This document shows, in pieces, positions 27,213 to 34,960 of a DNA stretch of 64,000 bases. Each line of letters starts with the position of its first letter. The stretch's first letter is position 1. This DNA is from Chloroflexota bacterium (GTDB lineage: Bacteria; Chloroflexota; UBA11872). Below the pieces are notes generated by a model. That model was not told the DNA's origin. It did no database searches and saw only the letters and a program-made list of their open reading frames with translations. The position numbers and the translations under genes are program-made. Location: assembly GCA_022826485.1 (NCBI GenBank), contig JAJDUU010000047.1, forward strand, positions 45,070-109,069. The letters are read 5' to 3'.

Positions 27213-29855
27213 TCAACTCTTTTCGCACACTGGCAGGCCAAGGTCGCTGCGATCACCGATCCGCCACTCGGCGATTTCGAGTGGGACACAGCCTGTCAAC
27301 TGGTTGCCGGCCAGCCAGAGGGACGCGCTGAGGCGACCAAGCGCCACTGGCACCTCGCCCGTCAAGGCATTGCCAGAAAGTCCCAGTGTCCCCAAATTGG
27401 TGAGTTGGCCGATCTCTGCCGGGATCGCTCCTGTCAATTGGTTGTTGTCGAGTCTGAGCAGGGAGAGGCTCGTCAGTTGGCCCAACTCCGGCGGGATCGG
27501 CCCTGTCAACTGATTGCTGGTGATTGTCAAGGACGTCAGGTTCGCCAGTTGGCCCAACTCCGGCGGAATCGGTCCGGTCATCTGGTTGTTGGTGAGATCC
27601 AAAGTGGTGAGTCTTGTCAGTTGGCCTAGTTCCGGCGGAATCGGCCCTGCCAACTGGTTGGCGTAGAGGATCAACTCGGTGAGGCTGCCCAGTTGGCCCA
27701 ACTCGGGGGGAATCGGCCCCGTCAGTTGGTTGTAATAGAGGATTAACCGGGTCAGGTTGCCCAGTTGGCCCAACGCTGGCGGAATCGGTCCCGTCAATTG
27801 GTTGCTGGCGAGGTCGAGCAGTGTCAGGTTCGCCAGCTGGCCCAGCTCTGACGGAATGGGTCCCGTCAGTTGGTTGCTGTTGAGACTCACAGCGGTCAAG
27901 TTGTCCAGCTGCGCCAACTCTGGCGGGATCGCTCCCGTCAATTGGTTGCCGACGAGGGTCAACGACCTCAGGTTCGATAGCTGGCCCAACTCCGGCGGGA
28001 TCGCTCCCGTCAACTGGGTGTAGTTGAGATCCAGAGCGGTGAGGTTGGTCAACTGGCCCAACTCCGGCGGGATACGACCCGTGAGTTCGTAGGACGAGAG
28101 CCCTAACATCTCCAAATTTGCCAGTTGGCCCAACTCTGGCGGGATATGGCCCGTGAGTCCATAGCCGGAGCTGGCGGAGAGGTCGAGGGTCCGTAACGCC
28201 GTCAGTCGCCCGAGCTCTGGCGGCAGGATCCCGATCTTGAGATTCGTGTCAGGACTTGCGTCTAGCGCCAACCCTGTCACCCGTGGTGGTGCGCCGTCCA
28301 CCGTGACGCCAACCCACTGTGTGATCGGCGTCCCAGACCCCCAGTTCACGAGCGTGCCGCCAAACATCGCGTCCCGAAGCTGGAGCAGCACCTCGCAATC
28401 GCGCACCAGTCCTGGATTCTCCGTCGGCGCGTCAACCGCGAACCCAGCGGCGCACGCCGCCTGGCTCGCCTGCCCGTCCTCGTGCCCCAACTGTGCTAGG
28501 ACCGGGCCGCCTACGGCTGCCAACACCAAGACCCGCGCATCGCTTCCGTCGGGCGCCACCGTCTGCACGACTGGACCGTGCTCGGTGCTGAGGATCGCGA
28601 TGCGCGAGCCGTCCGGTGACCAGGCCGCCGCGTTCCCGGGCAGGGGCGCCTCGCTCACCGGAGCGCCATCCACATTGACCACGCAGATCCCACCACCGCA
28701 CGAAAACAGGATCTTTGAGCCGTCCGGCGACCAGGCCACAGTCCCGATCGACGCGCGGGTCGGGACCGAGTCTCCGTAGCGGGGCTGCCAGCCCGTGATC
28801 GTCGTTACGCGTTGGGAGTCCGAACCGTCCGCCGCGACGGTGTAAAGCGCCACCTCGTCGTTGTCGGCCTTGGCAAACGCCAGCCGCTGCCCATCCGGGG
28901 ACCACGACGGCCCGCTCACCGTGCTCCTTAGTCGCCGTGGTGCCCCGCCCTCGATTTCAATCGTGTAGAGCCACATCGTGAATTCAGAGTCGTGTCGAAC
29001 ATATGCGATGCGCTTGCCGTCTGGTGACCACTGGGGCGGCAGATGCACGTTCACAGCTCCGTCCCTGACCCTTGCGATGTCCGAGCCGTCCGGCGCCATG
29101 GTGTAAAGGTGAAGAAAACGGGTGGAGTGGGAGTTGGAGACGCCGGCATAGCGATGGTCGTTTGACAGATAGGCGATGCGCGTGCCGTCAGGCGACCACG
29201 CCGGGTAGTTGTCGAACTGCGTGTTCGTGGTCAGCCGCTGTGGCTCCGAGCCGTCGATATTGGCGCGGACGAGCTCGTGGTCGTAGTTGAGCAACTCGGG
29301 ATTCGGTTCCACCGACGTAATGACAATGATCGGGTTGCCATCGGCATCGGTCTCGTGTCGAGTCGACGGTGTGTATGTGAATCCGGGGCGGGTGGGGTAG
29401 GCGCAGGTGGAATAGATGACCTGCGTCCCGTCCGGGGACACGTCGACAGCAGTCATCGGGCCCGACACTGAGAACTGCCGGAGAGCGGATCCATCCGGTG
29501 CCACCCACACGACGTCGCTGTCGCGGCTGAACACTATGCCTGAGCCGTCTCGGCTCCACCGGACGAAGGCAGTGCTTATCCCCAGCCCGCCGAAACAGGG
29601 CGTTCGAACACCCAAATGCCGGTCGATCTCATCTCGAATGATCCGGGGCGTGGGCGTGGGAGACGGCGGCGGTTCAGGGATTACTGTCGGCGGCGATGCG
29701 GGTGCAGGCGATGGAGTTGCCGCCATGGTGCGCGACTCGGCTATTGTGCTCGCCGCGTCAGGCGCGTCCGGCCCGCAGCCAGCCAGACTCACTACGAGGC
29801 CCAACGCAGCCAGAGGCGCGAAGGCAGCGCGCCACAGAGTGCGATGACCTCTCAC
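27213..29855 (-). CDS. Lipoprotein: TolB-like beta-propeller fused to plant-type LRR domain
   Basis: The 880-residue product begins with a signal peptide and lipobox (LVVSLAGC), then a Pro/Thr linker. A PD40/WD40-like propeller of repeats such as WSPDGTRIAYLSN follows to about residue 470. A cap segment (NWGSGTPITQWVGVTVDG, RVTGLAL) resembles the LRRNT_2 cap of plant LRR proteins. Thirteen 24-residue leucine-rich repeats follow, consensus LGQLxNLTxLxLxxNQLTGPIPPE, ending in a Cys-containing tail. I moved the start from 29960 to GTG 29855, preceded by GGGAGG at 7 bases. It is probably surface-anchored and binds protein or glycan partners; no enzyme motif is seen. Confidence 0.93.
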   Translation of the reverse strand: MRGHRTLWRAAFAPLAALGLVVSLAGCGPDAPDAASTIAESRTMAATPSPAPASPPTVIPEPPPSPTPTPRIIRDEIDRHLGVRTPCFGGLGISTAFVRWSRDGSGIVFSRDSDVVWVAPDGSALRQFSVSGPMTAVDVSPDGTQVIYSTCAYPTRPGFTYTPSTRHETDADGNPIIVITSVEPNPELLNYDHELVRANIDGSEPQRLTTNTQFDNYPAWSPDGTRIAYLSNDHRYAGVSNSHSTRFLHLYTMAPDGSDIARVRDGAVNVHLPPQWSPDGKRIAYVRHDSEFTMWLYTIEIEGGAPRRLRSTVSGPSWSPDGQRLAFAKADNDEVALYTVAADGSDSQRVTTITGWQPRYGDSVPTRASIGTVAWSPDGSKILFSCGGGICVVNVDGAPVSEAPLPGNAAAWSPDGSRIAILSTEHGPVVQTVAPDGSDARVLVLAAVGGPVLAQLGHEDGQASQAACAAGFAVDAPTENPGLVRDCEVLLQLRDAMFGGTLVNWGSGTPITQWVGVTVDGAPPRVTGLALDASPDTNLKIGILPPELGRLTALRTLDLSASSGYGLTGHIPPELGQLANLEMLGLSSYELTGRIPPELGQLTNLTALDLNYTQLTGAIPPELGQLSNLRSLTLVGNQLTGAIPPELAQLDNLTAVSLNSNQLTGPIPSELGQLANLTLLDLASNQLTGPIPPALGQLGNLTRLILYYNQLTGPIPPELGQLGSLTELILYANQLAGPIPPELGQLTRLTTLDLTNNQMTGPIPPELGQLANLTSLTITSNQLTGPIPPELGQLTSLSLLRLDNNQLTGAIPAEIGQLTNLGTLGLSGNALTGEVPVALGRLSASLWLAGNQLTGCVPLEIAEWRIGDRSDLGLPVCEKS
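27290..28220. repeat. In-frame 72-base repeats encoding LRRs
   Basis: About thirteen 72-base units encode the 24-residue leucine-rich repeats. On the plus strand each contains sequence close to GGCCCAACTCCGGCGGGATCG followed by CCTGTCAACTGGTTG. Neighbouring units are very similar at DNA level, so unequal recombination could change the repeat number. Confidence 0.85.
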
Positions 29856-30165
29856 GGGTCCGCCTCCCGCGTTCTGCTGGCGTTGGCTGCCGGGTGCTCC
29901 AAGAGATACTACGCGCGGTTTGGTGGAATCGTTCCCTGTGCCGGGCGGCGAAGCGACCAAATTCGTCTAGCCGGTTCAGAACGGACTGAATCTCGGCGTA
30001 CGCCGGCGTTTCGGGAACGAGGCGGTGCGTTTGGGTGGTTCGCTTGTGACCGGTCCCACGCTGCGCGCAGCGTGGGTCACCGGGCGTGGATTCCCGCCTC
30101 CGCGGGAATGACGAGCTTAGAAAGCCCTCGTGCGAGGGTGAGGGCATCGGACGTGGCGAATGGCC
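29856..30165. other. Intergenic region with perfect palindrome and hairpin repeat
   Basis: This gap upstream of the LRR lipoprotein gene holds no gene. A perfect 22-base palindrome, CCCACGCTGCGCGCAGCGTGGG, lies at 30055-30076. The dispersed hairpin ATTCCCGC-CTCC-GCGGGAAT follows at 30090-30109. The first could act as a terminator for the MFS gene ending at 30166 or as an operator for the LRR gene, although no T-run follows. Confidence 0.55.
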
Positions 30166-31464
30166 CTATGTGCTGCCTGGCAGCGGCGCGTGCGCGGCGG
30201 CGAGGCGGGCGCGGACGATGGGGAGGACGACCAGGCTGAGGCCGAAGAAGACGGCCATCATGGCGAAGACGGCGCGGTAGCCGAACAGGTCGAGGGCGAT
30301 GCCGGCGGAGAGCGTGGCCAGGCCGTCGCCGCCGGCGGTGGCGACGTTTGAGAGGCCCATGTAGAGGCCGGGCGCGCGCTGGTCGGGAATCAGGTCGATG
30401 GCCACCGCCCAATCCGCGGCGGTGAAGAGGCCGACCCCGACGCCCAGCACCGCGGCGAAAATCACGACCTGCACGAAGGACTGTGAGGTCATGAGCACGG
30501 CGGCGGCGATAAGTCCCAGCGCCGCCGCCGTCGCCACCAGACGCAGCTTGCCGTAGCGGTCGGCCAGCCACCCGGCCGGAACGGTGGTGATGAGTGCGGT
30601 CAACAGCACCGCGGCCAGGACGATGGTGGTCTTGAACTCGGCGTCGCTCTCGGCCAGGCCGCCGTCGACCTGGTCGCCCTTGAGGAATAGCTGAATGAAG
30701 TTATCCATGGCCTGCAGGCCCATGAAGTAGAGCAGCCGCGAGAGCATGAGCCAGGCGAAGGCCGAGCGTTGGCTCAGCTCGCGCAGCCGCGTGCGGACTT
30801 CGCTGAGGACGCCGTCGAAGGGAACCGCCTCGGGCGGCCGCCGCTCGCGCACGGCGAACCACGCGGCGACGGAGAAGATCGCCAGGACGACCATGATGGT
30901 GAAGAGCGCTGGGGCGAAGAACGGGTTGGGGTCCTGGCCCTCCGCGGCCATGCTGAGCCACGCGCCGGCGACTCCCGCGCCGACGAGCGTGCCCATGAGA
31001 TTGGCCAGCCCGAAGAAGCCGGACGCACGCCCGCGCGACTCGCGCGGCACCTGGTCTGGAATCACGCCCTGATAGGGACCGTGGGCGATATTGGCGGCGA
31101 TCTGAAGCAGCACCATGGCTACGAATAGCCAGCCGTAGTTGGGCGCGTAGGCGACGAACAGCAGGCAGGGGATGGCCGCGGCGATGCCGGCGGCCATGAT
31201 CGGCCGCCGCCGGCCCCAGCGCAGGCGCACCCGGTCGCTGAAGGCGCCGGCCATGGGCTGCACCAGGATGGCCACGATGAGGCCCACCACCACGATGGCG
31301 CCGATGGCGGTGCCCTTGATCTCGTCGTCCACCAGCTCCGGCACGCGGGTCGGGAGCAGCTGGATGTTCATGCCGCCCCAGAGGAACGACAGGCCGAACC
31401 AGAACAGGCTGATGCGAACGAGGAAGAACGCGGAGCGGCGGGAGATCTCCGCGGCGCGGCTCAT
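30166..31464 (-). CDS. MFS transporter (GPH/sugar-type)
   Basis: The 432-residue product is a 12-helix membrane carrier. Helix 1 (LFWFGLSFLWGGMNIQLLPTRVPELV) and the cytoplasmic loop SDRVRLRWGRRRPIM are typical of the sucrose/glycoside-pentoside-type branch of MFS. The second half repeats the motif as ADRYGKLRLV. The cargo cannot be assigned. I moved the start from 31548 to ATG 31464, which overlaps the upstream propeller-lipoprotein stop by 4 bases (ATGA), so the two are coupled. That pairing suggests the lipoprotein and carrier act on one extracellular compound, which is inference. Confidence 0.9.
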   Translation of the reverse strand: MSRAAEISRRSAFFLVRISLFWFGLSFLWGGMNIQLLPTRVPELVDDEIKGTAIGAIVVVGLIVAILVQPMAGAFSDRVRLRWGRRRPIMAAGIAAAIPCLLFVAYAPNYGWLFVAMVLLQIAANIAHGPYQGVIPDQVPRESRGRASGFFGLANLMGTLVGAGVAGAWLSMAAEGQDPNPFFAPALFTIMVVLAIFSVAAWFAVRERRPPEAVPFDGVLSEVRTRLRELSQRSAFAWLMLSRLLYFMGLQAMDNFIQLFLKGDQVDGGLAESDAEFKTTIVLAAVLLTALITTVPAGWLADRYGKLRLVATAAALGLIAAAVLMTSQSFVQVVIFAAVLGVGVGLFTAADWAVAIDLIPDQRAPGLYMGLSNVATAGGDGLATLSAGIALDLFGYRAVFAMMAVFFGLSLVVLPIVRARLAAAHAPLPGST

Positions 31465-32708
31465 GGCGCTACCGCGGGGCCGAGCGAGGGTGCTGAGTCG
31501 TCGCCAAAGCGGAATACAAACAAGGTCCGCCCCGAACCATCGGCCCACATCACGGCCAGATTAGACGAGTCGCCATCAGCCGTCACGTAGACCAAGGCGT
31601 CGCCGTCCGGCGTCCAGACGGGCGCGCGATCGCCGAGGGTGTATCTGAACTCGGATAGCGGGAGTACCACGACGCCGGTGCCGTCGGCGTTGATGATGGC
31701 GACGTGCGGCTGGCGCTCGCGGATGGTGGCATAGGCCACGCGCGTGCCGTCCGGCGACCAGCGCGGCTCCAGGTCGGCGCCGGCGGCGTCGGTCAGGCGC
31801 TGCTCGTCGCTTCCGTCGAGGGCGACGGTGAAGATGTCGAACTGGCCGAAGCGATCGGCGCTGTAGACGATGCGTTCTCCGTCGGGCGCGAACGACGGTG
31901 AGTTTTCGGCGCGGCCGCTGCCGACCACCAGCGCCTCGTCGCCCGATTCAACGTCGACAAGCCAAATGTCGGGGCTGCCGCGGCGTTGTGACTGAAAGGC
32001 GATGGCCGAGCCGTCCGGCGACCACGAGGGACGCGAGTCGCCCGGACCTTGCGTGAGCGGGCGGATGTTGCGGCCGAGGGCATCCATCAGCCAAATGCGG
32101 AACTCGCCGTCGCGGTTGCTGGCGAAGGCGATGGTCGAGCCGTCGGGCGACCACGCGGGCTGCGCGTCGTCGGCGGGATTGACGGTGAGCCGCCGCTGGC
32201 CGGTGCCGTCGGTGGCGATGACGTAGATCTCGAGATTGCGTCCGATGTCCGCCTGGTAGGCGACCCACAGCAGTGGGAACGGCGTATCCGGAGGGGGCGG
32301 CGTCGGGGTCGGGGTGGGCGTCGGCGCGGGTGTCGGCGTCGGCGTGGCGGTCGGCCTGGGCGTTGGCGTTGGAGTGGGTGTCGCGGTGGGTGTGGGGCTG
32401 GGCGTGGCCGTGGGGGCGGGCGTGGGGCTGGGCGTGGCGGTCGGCGTTGCAGTGGGCGTGGGGGGCGGCAGGCTCACCGGGGCCGTGGGGGTGGGGCGCG
32501 GTCGGCCAACGGGGAATTCAGCAGGGAGCGGCGCTGGTGTCGCGGCGACGACCGTGACCCGCTCTAGCGGCACACGGATCACCCCCGACGCCCCGCCGTT
32601 GCAGGCCATCGAAACCACCAGCGCGAACCCGGCGAGCGCCGTGGCAAATTCCCGGACGCGATTGCTGGAGTCGAAGCGCCGCACCAGCCGCCGCCGCCAG
32701 CCGCTCAT
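31461..32708 (-). CDS. Lipoprotein with TolB-like propeller and Pro-Thr linker
   Basis: The 415-residue product has an N-terminal hydrophobic segment with a lipobox-like end (FALVVSMAC), then a striking linker of about 70 residues made of PT, PTA and PTP repeats. A six- or seven-bladed PD40/TolB-type propeller fills the rest (repeats such as PAWSPDGSTIAFASNRDGEF and RPSWSPDGSAIAFQSQ). Pro-Thr linkers of this type are frequent in Chloroflexota surface proteins. I moved the start from 32840 to ATG 32708, 22 bases after the sixA stop. The propeller may sense or bind an extracellular ligand; no active site is visible. Confidence 0.9.
   Translation of the reverse strand: MSGWRRRLVRRFDSSNRVREFATALAGFALVVSMACNGGASGVIRVPLERVTVVAATPAPLPAEFPVGRPRPTPTAPVSLPPPTPTATPTATPSPTPAPTATPSPTPTATPTPTPTPRPTATPTPTPAPTPTPTPTPPPPDTPFPLLWVAYQADIGRNLEIYVIATDGTGQRRLTVNPADDAQPAWSPDGSTIAFASNRDGEFRIWLMDALGRNIRPLTQGPGDSRPSWSPDGSAIAFQSQRRGSPDIWLVDVESGDEALVVGSGRAENSPSFAPDGERIVYSADRFGQFDIFTVALDGSDEQRLTDAAGADLEPRWSPDGTRVAYATIRERQPHVAIINADGTGVVVLPLSEFRYTLGDRAPVWTPDGDALVYVTADGDSSNLAVMWADGSGRTLFVFRFGDDSAPSLGPAVAP
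32286..32500. repeat. Low-complexity DNA encoding Pro-Thr linker
   Basis: This G/T-rich plus-strand stretch is a run of short near-repeats such as GGCGTGGGCGTCGG. It encodes the Pro-Thr linker of the propeller lipoprotein on the minus strand and is prone to slippage, so its length may vary between strains. Confidence 0.8.
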
Positions 32709-32730
32709 GCGCCGCGACCCGCGCGGCGGC

Positions 32731-33261
32731 CTAAGCCGCGGCGTCCCGATTGCTCGTGCGCGAACGCCGTCCCAGGCCAACAAGCTGCTTGGGCGTGAGA
32801 AACCAGCGGAGCACGGCGCATTGCCAGAGACCGATGTCATACGCCTGGAGTTTGCAGAGGCCGCCGGGCTTCAGACCAAAGGTCCCGCCCGGCGCGCCGC
32901 AGGCCAGAATCGAGATGAGCTGGCTCAGCGTCGGCTCGTGTCCGACCAGCATCACGCCCTTGCCGCGCGCGTGGGATCGAATCAAGGCGACGATGCCGCT
33001 CAGATCACCTCTGGCGAGAGCGTCGGCGTACTCGATATCGGCGGCGACTTCGAGACCCTGGTGCACGATCTCCGCGGTCTGCCGGGCGCGCAGCAGCGGG
33101 CTGGAGATGATGGCGTCCACGACGACGTTCGCGGCAGCCATGCCCGTGGTGGACTGCTCGGTCCGCCGCCGTCCCCGCGGGCTGAGGGGGCGGAGGTCGT
33201 CGCGGGGATAGGACGGCCCAAAGGCCTCGGCCTTGCCGTGCCGCAGGATGTAGAGATTCAT
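32731..33261 (-). CDS. sixA: Phosphohistidine phosphatase SixA-like
   Basis: The 176-residue product belongs to the histidine phosphatase superfamily. The catalytic motif LRHGKAE lies at residues 6-12, SSPLLRARQTAEIV provides the second Arg site, and VGHEPTLSQL provides the second catalytic His. This short form with RHGKAE matches SixA, which dephosphorylates phosphohistidine on signalling or phosphotransfer proteins. The C-terminal 30 residues are Arg-rich and not conserved. It is followed 22 bases later by the propeller lipoprotein on the same strand. Confidence 0.92.
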   Translation of the reverse strand: MNLYILRHGKAEAFGPSYPRDDLRPLSPRGRRRTEQSTTGMAAANVVVDAIISSPLLRARQTAEIVHQGLEVAADIEYADALARGDLSGIVALIRSHARGKGVMLVGHEPTLSQLISILACGAPGGTFGLKPGGLCKLQAYDIGLWQCAVLRWFLTPKQLVGLGRRSRTSNRDAAA

Positions 33262-33310
33262 GCGACCTCCGGGATGCGCGGGGCTCCGGCGTCAGGGTGT
33301 GCGGCGGCTG

Positions 33311-33751
33311 TCAGGCCTCCGCGGCGGATGCAAGGGCAATCGGGTCGCCGGCAACGACTACGCCGCCGGCGCTGACGACGGCCAGCATGCCCCGGCGTCC
33401 CCTGATCTCCTCCTGCAGCCCCGGACGCAGAATGTCCATCTTGTAGCACGGTTCGCACGGATGGGAGATCACCACCTCGACCTCGGCGCCGATGCGCAGC
33501 CGGTCGCCCTCGTTCAGGGCGGCTAGGTCAATGCCGGTGGTCGCGACGTTCTCGCGAATGTCGCCGGGTCCAAGCTCCAGCACGTCCAGGGTCTCGGTGT
33601 CCATCAGCAGCACCTGGTTGCGCGATTCTGACTTGGCGTGGCGGTCGCCTTCGATGCCCAGGTCGGCCACGAAGCTGAGGCTGCTGACGTCCACGTTTTC
33701 CCCAGAGCGGGGCGAGAGGCGTAGCCAGGCGACGTGCGGTGAGCTTGACAT
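33311..33751 (-). CDS. MOSC-domain protein
   Basis: The 146-residue product is a stand-alone MOSC (molybdenum cofactor sulfurase C-terminal) domain. Features include LGIEGDRHAKSESRNQVLLMD, GDIRENVATTGIDL and the C-terminal CEPCYKMDILRPGLQEEIRGRRGML with the conserved Cys (in HPCEPCY). Such proteins carry sulfur or act on molybdenum-dependent chemistry, as in YiiM-like enzymes that reduce N-hydroxylated compounds. It lies upstream of sixA with 49 bases between. Exact function is unknown. Confidence 0.92.
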   Translation of the reverse strand: MSSSPHVAWLRLSPRSGENVDVSSLSFVADLGIEGDRHAKSESRNQVLLMDTETLDVLELGPGDIRENVATTGIDLAALNEGDRLRIGAEVEVVISHPCEPCYKMDILRPGLQEEIRGRRGMLAVVSAGGVVVAGDPIALASAAEA

Positions 33752-33856
33752 AAATCCACCCTAGGGTATCCCAATCGTGTTCAGCGTACGCCATCCGCAC
33801 GCGCCGAACCTGCGGCCACACGAGCCCGCCGCGCCGCGCCTATAATCGAGCGCCCG

Positions 33857-33940
33857 GCCGAGGTGGCGGAATTGGTAGACGCGCTAGCTTGAGGGGCTAG
33901 TGGCCTCCGGGCTGTGCGGGTTCGAGTCCCGCCCTCGGCA
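33857..33940 (+). tRNA. tRNA-Leu (anticodon GAG)
   Basis: The 84-base sequence folds as a class II tRNA. The acceptor stem GCCGAGG pairs with CCTCGGC, with A73 as discriminator. The anticodon stem CTAGC/GCTAG closes the loop TTGAGGG, giving anticodon GAG. A long variable arm (TGGCCTCCGGGCTGT region) and the T-arm GCGGGTTCGAGTCCCGC follow. The CCA end is not encoded. It stands at the left edge of the defence-gene cluster, a classic integration site for mobile islands. Confidence 0.97.
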
Positions 33941-34037
33941 CCCTGAGGAATGGAGCGCCCTGCTCGTTGCCGGCGATTCTGGGAAGCAAGTCATCCAGGC
34001 CGGACCGGAGCATCGAACTGACTGGCGGCCGCGCCAA

Positions 34038-34835
34038 ATGAAGATCGTCTGCTGGAACATGGCGCACTCGCGCAAAGCGTGGGATGCGATGGTTCAGATG
34101 GACGATGTCGACGTTGCGCTCTTGCAGGAAGCCTCGCGCGTGCCCGATGACCTCCGTCACCGCGTCGACGTCGACCACAGGCTGTGGGACGGGCGTCACA
34201 GCGACTGGATGGTGTATCCCTCGGTGGTGGCCCGGCTGTCGGACCGGGTTTCCACCAGCTTCATTACTACTCAGCTGATCGGCGATCCGTACAGCCACGA
34301 CTTCTACACCAGCGAGTGGGGCACGCTCGGCGCCGCGGTGGTGAACTCAGACGACGGCAGCGAGCCGCTCACCGTTGTCTCAATGGCTGCCGGCGGTGAC
34401 AACTTCACCCATGAGTCAGGCTCGCCGAGTCGTCGTGAGGCCATTGGTTCAGTGCACCGGCTGATTTCGGATCTCTCACGCTTGGTCGGCCGTCGAAGCC
34501 GCGTCATTGCCGCCGGCGACTGGTCGATCAACCGAGGCTGGAGCAGTCATCCGACGGCGGTCTGGAACGAACGCGAGGCGCTGCACTTTCAGACGGCATT
34601 TGACCGAATGCGAGCACTGGGCTTTCGCCACCTCATGCCGGAGGGCCGACGCGGATATCGCGACGACGTGGTGAGCTTTAAACCGATCGGGATGTCACCC
34701 GCGGAGGCGTGGGGGCAGCTCGACTACGTCTTCGCCACCGAAAACATCGCCGACCGCGTGTCCGTCCGCGCTCTGAACGAACCTGACAAGTGGGGTCCGA
34801 GCGACCACTGTCGCCTCGTCATTGACATCGACTGA
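34038..34835 (+). CDS. Endonuclease/exonuclease/phosphatase (EEP) family protein
   Basis: The 265-residue product has the EEP (DNase I-like) fold signature. Visible motifs are KIVCWNMAHSR at the N terminus (Asn metal ligand), DVALLQEAS (catalytic Glu), AAGDWSINRG (Asp and Asn) and the C-terminal GPSDHCRLVIDI with the SDH active-site His. A cut of DNA, RNA or a phosphoester is likely; substrate unknown. The ORF track starts inside the tRNA-Leu gene at 33900, so I moved the start to ATG 34038, where family similarity begins. It is the first gene after the tRNA and converges on the helicase gene. Confidence 0.9.
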   Translation: MKIVCWNMAHSRKAWDAMVQMDDVDVALLQEASRVPDDLRHRVDVDHRLWDGRHSDWMVYPSVVARLSDRVSTSFITTQLIGDPYSHDFYTSEWGTLGAAVVNSDDGSEPLTVVSMAAGGDNFTHESGSPSRREAIGSVHRLISDLSRLVGRRSRVIAAGDWSINRGWSSHPTAVWNEREALHFQTAFDRMRALGFRHLMPEGRRGYRDDVVSFKPIGMSPAEAWGQLDYVFATENIADRVSVRALNEPDKWGPSDHCRLVIDID

Positions 34836-34960
34836 GCTCCGAAATTCGACGCCACCCAAGGCATCGCCCAATTTCCCGACCGCAAGATTCATCGCGGGGA
34901 CGGCGTTGGTCCTGGTAGCGCCTTGATGGACGACCAATTCGGTGAGGCAGCCGGCGAGGT

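Noticed and set aside
33900-34037. N-terminal extension of the EEP nuclease ORF
   Set aside because: It begins inside the tRNA-Leu gene and has no family similarity; the ATG at 34038 is used instead.
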